DNA from: Syntrophorhabdaceae bacterium PtaU1.Bin034 | Lineage (GTDB): Bacteria; Desulfobacterota_G; Syntrophorhabdia; Syntrophorhabdales; WCHB1-27 | Length of the DNA stretch: 10,984 nucleotides | Direction of reading: 5' to 3' | Assembly (NCBI GenBank): GCA_002067405.1 | Contig: MVRP01000137.1 | Location: forward strand, 1-10,984 | In this document: piece after piece, positions 6,679-10,984 of the stretch | Layout: every line of letters starts with the position of its first letter | How positions within the stretch are numbered: position 1 is the first letter of the stretch | Translations under genes and position numbers: made by a program | Notes under the pieces: generated by a model | Seen by the model: the letters and a program-made list of their open reading frames with translations, nothing else | What the model was told of the DNA's origin: nothing | The model's database searches: none

Positions 6679-7722
6679 ATGAGCGGTGTAACTTACAAGG
6701 ATGCGGGCGTTGATATTACAAAGGCCGACAACCTGATCGACAGTCTGAAGAAGCGGATAGAAAGAACCTTCAACCCTCACGTTCTCTCACCCGTCGGTGG
6801 TTTCGCAAGTCTTATTGAGGTTCCTCAAAGCTACAAGAATCCCGTACTGGCAAGTTCGACGGATGGCGTCGGCACCAAGCTGAGAGTGGCTTTCATGTCG
6901 GGTAAGCACGATACTGTGGGCATCGATCTTGTCGCTATGTCCGTCAACGACGTTCTGACTATTGGAGCAAAACCGCTTTACTTTCTGGACTACTACGCCG
7001 CAGGCCGTGTTGACGAGTCTATCTATCGGGATGTTCTGTCAGGGATATGTGCGGGCTGCGAAATGGCAGCATGCGCGTTGGTGGGAGGAGAGACGGCCGA
7101 AATGCCCTCGTTCTACGAAGAGGGAGAATACGAGCTTGCCGGCTTTGTCACTGCAATTGTAGAGAAGGAAAAGATAGTTGACGGCTCCTTCATCAAGGCC
7201 GGTGACCGGATCATAGGACTCGCCTCCAACGGTCTCCACAGCAATGGGTTTTCCCTTGTTCGCAAGGTTCTCTTTGAGGTGCACCATCTTGGAATCGATG
7301 AGAGAATGGAGGATCTTGCCGGCCAGCCCTTGTACGAGGAGCTTCTGAAGCCGACAAGAATCTACGTTAAGCCTGTACTGCAAGTGCTTGAGAATTATAC
7401 GGTTAAAGGAATGGCACACATAACGGGGGGTGGCCTGCCGGGAAACGTCGCTCGCGTTATTCCTCCCGGCCTACGGGCGAATATGACCTTGCAGAAAGCG
7501 AAAATACCGGCGATTTTTGACACGATACAGAGACTGGGCAATATCGCCCCTGATGACATGCACGCCACCTTCAACATGGGCATAGGTTTCGTGCTGATTG
7601 TGAAAGAGGAAAATGAAAAAGCAATTATCCAGGCGCTTTCGGATTTGGGAGAAAGCGCTTCCTCTATAGGGTTTATTGAAGAGACAACCGACGACGCTCG
7701 GGCTTGCGTATCGATCACCTGA
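6679..7722 (+). CDS. purM: Phosphoribosylformylglycinamidine cyclo-ligase (AIR synthetase)
   Basis: PurM catalyses ATP-dependent ring closure of FGAM to 5-aminoimidazole ribonucleotide, the fifth step of purine synthesis. The 347-residue product matches the family length of about 345. Landmarks: the N-terminus TYKDAGVDI; SSTDGVGTKLR (59-69), the glycine-rich ATP/substrate loop; MSVNDVLTIGAKPLYFLDYYA (from 87); GGETAEMP (136-143); GLASNGLHSNGFSL (180-193); and HITGGGLPGNV in the C-terminal AIRS domain. The start at 6679 gives the canonical beginning. The only Shine-Dalgarno-like string is a weak AAAGGG 2 nt upstream, fitting the possibly leaderless transcript. purM stands alone here; no other pur gene is in the window. 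It is convergent with the EAL-HDOD gene and no clear terminator hairpin was found in the 106-nt gap. Confidence 0.97.
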   Translation: MSGVTYKDAGVDITKADNLIDSLKKRIERTFNPHVLSPVGGFASLIEVPQSYKNPVLASSTDGVGTKLRVAFMSGKHDTVGIDLVAMSVNDVLTIGAKPLYFLDYYAAGRVDESIYRDVLSGICAGCEMAACALVGGETAEMPSFYEEGEYELAGFVTAIVEKEKIVDGSFIKAGDRIIGLASNGLHSNGFSLVRKVLFEVHHLGIDERMEDLAGQPLYEELLKPTRIYVKPVLQVLENYTVKGMAHITGGGLPGNVARVIPPGLRANMTLQKAKIPAIFDTIQRLGNIAPDDMHATFNMGIGFVLIVKEENEKAIIQALSDLGESASSIGFIEETTDDARACVSIT

Positions 7723-7828
7723 GCCCTTTCCTGATGGTCGGCCGGTAACATAAAAGCCCTTTCAAGCCCAATTTACAGGTTACACAAAAGATCTTAAGAA
7801 TATTTTGTCCCGGCCTTCGACCTTTGTC

Positions 7829-9058
7829 TCAACCTGCAGATCCTCCACCCGCGAGTACTGTCTGGCATTCCAAAACAGCCCCTGTCTCTGCGGACAGGAC
7901 ATCCTGAATAACCAGTTTCAGATCTTCTAGTTCCTTATCCATTGCTTCATAATCCTGCCGATCCATTTTCTCGGCCAGGTTCAACAGGATTCCCAGGGGA
8001 CCTTCCCGGTTCACAAGAGCATCCTGAATTTCAGGTGCCAAATTGAGTTTTTCCGTCACTTCGTTTGAACCTACGTTAAAGAGGACGCTGACAAAAGAGA
8101 ACATGCCGGTGATGAAAGCCGTATCGGAAAAGGACTTGTCACCTATTCTTTTGGCCAGGAGTTCCATGACTCGCGCCCTCACTACAGCTTTCTCTATCAA
8201 CGGGTTTGATTGACCATCCCTCATGTCGATCGTAAAAAGCAGGAGAGAGACCCATTTCTGCAGGTTCTCATAGCCCAACAGTGCTATGGCGTGCCGTATG
8301 GAGGAGATTTTCTGACTCACGCCGAAGAACGCTGAATTGATCAGTTTTAGCAGGCCGTATGTCAGTTTGGGGCTGTTCCTGAACGTCTTCTCGATGAGGC
8401 TCAACTCTTTGTTTGCCCGCAGATCGTTTGATAGCTGGATAAGAAGGGTCTGTGAGGATGATATGGATTCAGAGGCATTTCGGACGGGTTGTGTAAAAAA
8501 CGCTCCCTCAAACACATCAAATCCGAGCGCCTTATAGTACACAAAAGTTTGCTTGTCGTTGACATTCGCCACCATCAACTTCAACGGAAGCTTCTTGAAA
8601 AGCGAGACGGTAGATGCGATTTGATCATTATGAAACGACAGGGCATCCGTCCGTACAAAATCGGCTATCTGGTGAAATGGCATAAAGCCCGGACCGGACG
8701 ACGTATGTTCAATGGAAATACTGTACGAACGTTTCTTCAGCAGGGCGGAATTAATATATACGTCTTTGTCCAGCCCATCCTTCTCGGATATCTGGAGCAC
8801 AGTTCCCTTCGGTAAGGAATCGATTTCGCCCGCCTCCAGCAATTCCGGGTTGATGCTCACGAAAGCCTGCCTGTTCCCGATAAGCCTTTCAAACCCTCCG
8901 GCCTCGGAAACCGCTTCGATCACCTCTGCATCCACCGTTGTGAGCGGCCATCTCAGATTCAGGTGGGTGGAACTGGCCTTCCGAAAGAAGAGTTCGTAAC
9001 CAACAAGCGACTTATCTTTATCCAGAACGGCCTCTTTATGAACGAAGTATCTCTCCAT
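7829..9058 (-). CDS. Degenerate EAL + HDOD signalling protein
   Basis: A 409-residue cytoplasmic protein with the two-domain layout of EAL-HDOD proteins (YuxH/CdgJ type). Residues 1 to about 200 form an EAL-derived barrel with YELFFR (21-26) in place of the catalytic EAL-x-R, FVSIN at 67-70, and the closing FEGAFFTQP (183-191). The phosphodiesterase DDFG segment is replaced (HTSSGPGF) and the catalytic Lys region reads FVRTDAL, so c-di-GMP hydrolysis is unlikely. Residues of about 205-395 form an HDOD domain, with NSAFFG (241-246), SIRHAIALLGYENLQKWVSLLL (from 253), and no HD catalytic pair evident. The family acts in motility, biofilm or stress signalling by protein contacts. ATG at 9058 follows AGGGAGGGG. 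The tail is a Gly/Ser end (GGGSAG). The exact role is unknown. Confidence 0.85.
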   Translation of the reverse strand: MERYFVHKEAVLDKDKSLVGYELFFRKASSTHLNLRWPLTTVDAEVIEAVSEAGGFERLIGNRQAFVSINPELLEAGEIDSLPKGTVLQISEKDGLDKDVYINSALLKKRSYSISIEHTSSGPGFMPFHQIADFVRTDALSFHNDQIASTVSLFKKLPLKLMVANVNDKQTFVYYKALGFDVFEGAFFTQPVRNASESISSSQTLLIQLSNDLRANKELSLIEKTFRNSPKLTYGLLKLINSAFFGVSQKISSIRHAIALLGYENLQKWVSLLLFTIDMRDGQSNPLIEKAVVRARVMELLAKRIGDKSFSDTAFITGMFSFVSVLFNVGSNEVTEKLNLAPEIQDALVNREGPLGILLNLAEKMDRQDYEAMDKELEDLKLVIQDVLSAETGAVLECQTVLAGGGSAG

Positions 9059-9138
9059 CCCCTCCCTCTCGCTACGATAGAAATTGGCTCTTCGGGTCCC
9101 TGCGATACACTCGTCGTCTCTCCGGCCTATTCATTAAT

Positions 9139-9166
9139 ATTATCGCACGAGACTCCGTGCCCTTAA
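9139..9166 (-). promoter_or_regulatory. Candidate extended -10 promoter of the EAL-HDOD gene with inverted repeat
   Basis: On the minus strand TGC followed by GATAAT (-10 at 9144-9139, 5 of 6) makes an extended -10; the -35 position (TTAAGG, 9166-9161) is poor. The 16-nt spacer 9145-9160 contains GCACG and CGTGC as 5-bp inverted arms, a possible operator. The leader would be about 74 nt. Confidence 0.4.
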
Positions 9167-9284
9167 GCAGGCTCCGATTACGTCTCTCTTTTGCCCCGGT
9201 GCTCCTAATTCTTCTGCAAGATTCTGATAGAGGAGCTTTGGGGGCGTACGATCTCGCAATTCGCTATAAAAGACGCACCATTTA

Positions 9285-9293
9285 TGCTATACT
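9285..9293 (+). promoter_or_regulatory. Extended -10 promoter of tRNA-Arg
   Basis: TGC-TATACT (TGn at 9285-9287, -10 hexamer at 9288-9293, 5 of 6) places the start near 9300, just before the mature tRNA 5' end at 9302. No recognisable -35 lies at the right distance, consistent with an extended -10 element. The 5' leader to be removed by RNase P would be very short. Confidence 0.6.
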
Positions 9294-9301
9294 ATCCCAA
9301 C

Positions 9302-9374
9302 GCGCCCATAGCTCAACGGATAGAGTGCCGGACTACGAATCCGTAGGTTAGAGGTTCGAATCCTCTTGGGCGCG
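9302..9374 (+). tRNA. tRNA-Arg (anticodon ACG)
   Basis: A full cloverleaf can be folded by eye. Acceptor stem GCGCCCA (9302-9308) pairs with TGGGCGC (9367-9373) with discriminator G9374. D stem GCTC/GAGT. The anticodon stem has four pairs plus a C/U mismatch at its outer position, with loop CTACGAA giving anticodon ACG (9335-9337), read as ICG for CGN arginine codons after A34 deamination. T stem AGAGG (9350-9354) pairs with CCTCT (9362-9366) around loop TTCGAAT. The 3' CCA is not encoded (the next bases are CAT), so it must be added by CCA-adding enzyme. tRNA-Arg genes are common integration sites for mobile elements, and the repeats downstream fit that. Confidence 0.95.
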
Positions 9375-9377
9375 CAT

Positions 9378-9412
9378 TTTATTTCAACACCTTACACACC
9401 ATATGAAATAAA
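9378..9412. repeat. 9-bp inverted repeat just after the tRNA
   Basis: TTTATTTCA (9378-9386) and TGAAATAAA (9404-9412) are exact reverse complements separated by 17 nt, starting 4 nt beyond the tRNA. As RNA this is an AT-rich stem-loop that may help end the tRNA transcript. It has no strong T-run after it, so a recombinase-binding role is an alternative. Confidence 0.5.
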
Positions 9413-9425
9413 TCCCTCTAAGCTG

Positions 9426-9510
9426 TGCTAACCTATTGCTAACCAACGCCGAATTTTCATCTCTTTTTGGGTATCGTGCTGCAATCCGTGCTAACCGTCG
9501 GTTAGCACGG
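9426..9510. repeat. Four TGCTAACC repeats, two forming a perfect 25-bp palindrome
   Basis: TGCTAACC occurs at 9426-9433, 9437-9444 and 9489-9496, and inverted at 9500-9507. The last two lie in a perfect palindrome, 9486-9510: arm CCGTGCTAACCG, central T, then the exact reverse complement of the arm. Three of the four copies extend to GTGCTAACC. Offsets of 11, 52 and 63 bp between the direct copies are close to whole helical turns (about 1, 5 and 6). This looks like an array of sites for a dimeric DNA-binding protein, either a regulator or an integrase/excisionase near the tRNA. Confidence 0.7.
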
Positions 9511-9919
9511 AAAGACCCACGCTCTTTGAGGACCCATCCGAGAAGAGAGAACAGCGGCCCCTCTGTAGTCTGCCGTCATGGGAAGAATGTCTCTGTCTCA
9601 TGAAAGCCACCTGACTCTATGGAATAATGTCTGATTAATTGCAGGACCAGCCGGCCGGGCATTTCAATCTTCGCGTCCGGGACATCGCCGATCAGCACTT
9701 TACAGATCCGCTGGCGGTCTCCCAGTCGATCCACATACGAGCGGCCATCTCGGCTCCCAACTGCCGTTGTTTATCACTTAAGTAGAGTGCTTCAGTATCC
9801 TCCCAGTTGTAGCCGACCCGGACGACGATTATACAGGAGAGACTGCAATTTGCCATTGTCGCTGTTAGGCTTTCGAGGAGACCCCGGCATGACCGCACAG
9901 AGCCTCCTCCCCAATGTCT

Positions 9920-10240
9920 CTACTTCTTCTTTGCTTGTTTTGCCTTGGCAGGAACTTTTTTCTTCGCTTCGTTCATTTGTTTGGTTAATACAGTGGAGGT
10001 TGTGAATTTTACAGCCGTCCTGGCAGGGATCTTTATTTCCTGACCGGTCCGCGGGTTTCTGCCCTTCCGGGCCTCTCTCTTCACCGAAGAGAAGGTGCCG
10101 AGTCCCGGGAGACGTACCGGGTCGCCGCTCTTCAGGGACGCGGCAATTGTCTCAACAAACGCTGAAAAGACGGTTTCTGCCTGTTTCTTGGTAATTTTAC
10201 CCGTTTCTGACAATTTTCCCACAAACTCAGTCTTCGTCAT
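9920..10240 (-). CDS. HU-family histone-like DNA-binding protein with Lys-rich tail
   Basis: A 106-residue HU/IHF-family nucleoid protein that bends DNA as a dimer. The N-terminal helices (TKTEFVGKLSETGKITKKQA, then FVETIAASLKSGD) are followed by the VRLPGLGTFSSVKREARKG strand region. The DNA-embracing arm is GRNPRTGQEIKIPA (60-73), with the intercalating Pro at 63. HU is normally about 90 residues; here about 16 extra residues form a tail of Lys, Ala and Pro (KKKVPAKAKQAKKK), like the basic tails seen on some HU variants. ATG at 10240 with GGAGG 6 nt upstream. It has its own consensus-like promoter and is divergent from the unknown gene at 10433. It could be a host HU paralogue or the architectural protein of an accessory element; the sequence does not decide. 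Confidence 0.92.
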   Translation of the reverse strand: MTKTEFVGKLSETGKITKKQAETVFSAFVETIAASLKSGDPVRLPGLGTFSSVKREARKGRNPRTGQEIKIPARTAVKFTTSTVLTKQMNEAKKKVPAKAKQAKKK

Positions 10241-10277
10241 GAAACTCCTCCAAATGAGAATTTAAAGATCTGCACGA

Positions 10278-10306
10278 TTTATAGTACAAAATGCTAAGCC
10301 TGACAA
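10278..10306 (-). promoter_or_regulatory. Predicted sigma70-type promoter of the HU gene
   Basis: On the minus strand TTGTCA (10306-10301) and TATAAA (10283-10278) are 17 nt apart, 10 of 12 consensus bases. The start would be near 10271, giving a leader of about 31 nt that contains the GGAGG site. Confidence 0.7.
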
Positions 10307-10432
10307 GCAAAAAGTGTTACTGAGGGGGTAAAACAGCCTACAGGGTTGGTTTTGTTTGTCCGTGAGGAGTGTCCCCCTATCCCATCTTCTCAGTAAGTAA
10401 TACGAAGATAACGCTTGGATCAGGGGCACGAT

Positions 10433-10807
10433 ATGAAAGCAGACGAGAAGCAGAATACCACATCCAGTTGCTGGGCCGTCCTTTCTGACAGGTACAAGAC
10501 CTATCTTGACCGCCACGTAGCCGCAAATCCAGATCCTTGGACAACGTCAGTCCAAGATTGCATCTTCAAACCTCTGAGAGATGAAAGATTCAGATTACTC
10601 CAGATAGGGGATGGAACGGGATATGACGAAGTATATGTTGCTCTGCCTGACGGTAGAGAAGAGTGGATCAAGAGAACTGATCTACACATTATGCAGGGCA
10701 GCATAAGGACTGTTTACAAGCGGCCAAAGATCTTCATGGGCAAAACTTCCTTGATGGGAATCCTGGCACATGGGATCAAGACAGGACGAACATTTAGGGG
10801 CAGGTAG
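10433..10807 (+). CDS. Unrecognised 124-residue protein upstream of P-loop ATPase
   Basis: I do not recognise this protein. It is a soluble, mixed-charge 124-residue product with no signal peptide or membrane span. Residues of about 53-86 (FRLLQIGDGTGYDEVYVA, then LPDGREEWIKRTDLHI) have the strand-turn-strand rhythm and the GxxxWIxxxDL end of a bacterial SH3-like barrel; this is a weak inference. The C-terminus is basic (KTGRTFRGR). The ATG at 10433 was chosen because AGGGG lies 7 nt upstream; an in-frame TTG at 10415 would add six residues without a ribosome-binding site. It lies 45 nt before the ATPase gene in the same direction, so the two are probably co-transcribed and may work together. 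No clear promoter was found in the 192-nt divergent gap to HU. Confidence 0.6.
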   Translation: MKADEKQNTTSSCWAVLSDRYKTYLDRHVAANPDPWTTSVQDCIFKPLRDERFRLLQIGDGTGYDEVYVALPDGREEWIKRTDLHIMQGSIRTVYKRPKIFMGKTSLMGILAHGIKTGRTFRGR

Positions 10808-10852
10808 CTAAACGGACCGGGGCTTACTGGTACCTGGCTTTGAGGACATCAC

Positions 10853-10984
10853 ATGGGACATAACGGAATAGCATATCGTATTGGTACTGCAAACAGTAAT
10901 CCAGTTTATTGGAAGCCCAATGAGTGCCACAATCCTCACCTCATTCTCGCCGGCGCCACCGGCAGCGGGAAAACGTATACGATC
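10853..10984 (+). CDS. N-terminus of a HerA/FtsK/DptH-like P-loop ATPase (3' end beyond window)
   Basis: The first 44 codons of a gene cut by the right edge. After a short strand-rich lead (IAYRIGTANSNPVYWKP) comes NPHLILAGATGSGKTYTI, a Walker A motif GATGSGKT preceded by a hydrophobic strand. A short N-terminal beta segment, then NPH/HLLI, then the P-loop is typical of HerA/FtsK-superfamily DNA translocases. That group includes the DptH-type ATPases of phosphorothioation-dependent restriction and HerA ATPases of defence loci, as well as TraG/VirD4-like coupling proteins. The ATG at 10853 has GAGG 8 nt upstream, and an in-frame TGA at 10841-10843 excludes a longer start. Too little is present to choose a subfamily, and without downstream genes its system cannot be named. 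Confidence 0.7.
   Translation, partial: MGHNGIAYRIGTANSNPVYWKPNECHNPHLILAGATGSGKTYTI

Larger units (their letters stand above)
9375..9919. other. 545-nt stretch with repeats but no convincing gene
   Basis: The left third holds the inverted repeat and the TGCTAACC array. Between about 9560 and 9900 the minus strand has two short overlapping open stretches that read as plausible protein in different frames. One ends ...TASGSVKC at 9692. The other runs through YVDRLGDRQRICKVLIGDV and MPGRLVLQLIRHY to a stop near 9578. Neither has a good start with a ribosome-binding site, and I recognise no family. A decayed gene is possible but unproven. No integrase or transposase motif was found. Confidence 0.4.

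Noticed and set aside
7723..7828. Possible bidirectional terminator between purM and the EAL-HDOD gene
   Set aside because: Only short arms (GTAAC/GTTAC, AAGATCTT) were found, without a G/C-rich stem and T-run.
10323..10378. AGGGGG and CCCCCT arms 44 nt apart upstream of the unknown gene
   Set aside because: A 6-bp G/C-run pairing across a long loop is weak and could be chance; no riboswitch or attenuator structure could be supported.
9375..10984. CRISPR array, insertion sequence or integrase
   Set aside because: No regularly spaced repeats with unique spacers, no transposase or tyrosine/serine recombinase motifs, and no terminal inverted repeats bounding a gene were seen.

Overview
The window reads as a chromosomal segment of an anaerobic bacterium, most plausibly a deltaproteobacterium in the broad sense (Desulfobacterota, perhaps a syntrophic lineage). 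The basis is a ferredoxin-dependent 2-oxoacid oxidoreductase operon, the ruvC-ruvA-ruvB gene order, an EAL-HDOD signalling protein and a GYD-domain protein. This placement is inferred from gene content only; there is no rRNA or species marker.

Layout, left to right. (1) 1-2690, all minus strand: a rodZ-like gene with a good sigma70-type promoter, then ruvC, ruvA and ruvB. ruvC/ruvA and ruvA/ruvB overlap, and ruvB runs off the left edge. Together RuvABC branch-migrate and cut Holliday junctions. (2) 2831-6100, minus strand: an energy-metabolism operon in transcription order porD-porA-porB-(2Fe-2S/4Fe-4S protein). It is driven by an exact consensus promoter, TTGACA-17-TATAAT. The delta, alpha and beta subunits of pyruvate:ferredoxin oxidoreductase are present, but no gamma (porC) gene is beside them. 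A NuoG-N-terminus-like iron-sulfur protein with a C-terminal zinc-ribbon-like tail occupies the last position. (3) 6188-6567: a small GYD-domain protein on the minus strand, divergent from purM. (4) 6642-7722: purM (purine synthesis) on the plus strand. (5) 7829-9166: a degenerate-EAL plus HDOD protein on the minus strand, convergent with purM.

(6) 9285-9374: tRNA-Arg(ACG) on the plus strand with an extended -10 promoter and no encoded CCA. (7) 9375-9919: about 545 bases with no convincing gene. Its left part is rich in repeats: a 9-bp inverted repeat just after the tRNA, then four copies of TGCTAACC, two of which form a perfect 25-bp palindrome. This looks like protein-binding or attachment-site architecture at a tRNA 3' end. 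(8) 9920-10306: an HU-family DNA-binding protein on the minus strand with a lysine-rich tail. (9) 10433-10984, plus strand: an unrecognised 124-residue protein, then the first 44 residues of a HerA/FtsK/DptH-like P-loop ATPase cut by the right edge.

The left 9.3 kb is core genome. The stretch beyond the tRNA has the character of an accessory region (tRNA-linked repeats, an unknown small protein, a DNA-translocase-type ATPase). The interesting content, possibly a defence or mobile system, probably continues past the right edge. No integrase, transposase or CRISPR array is visible.
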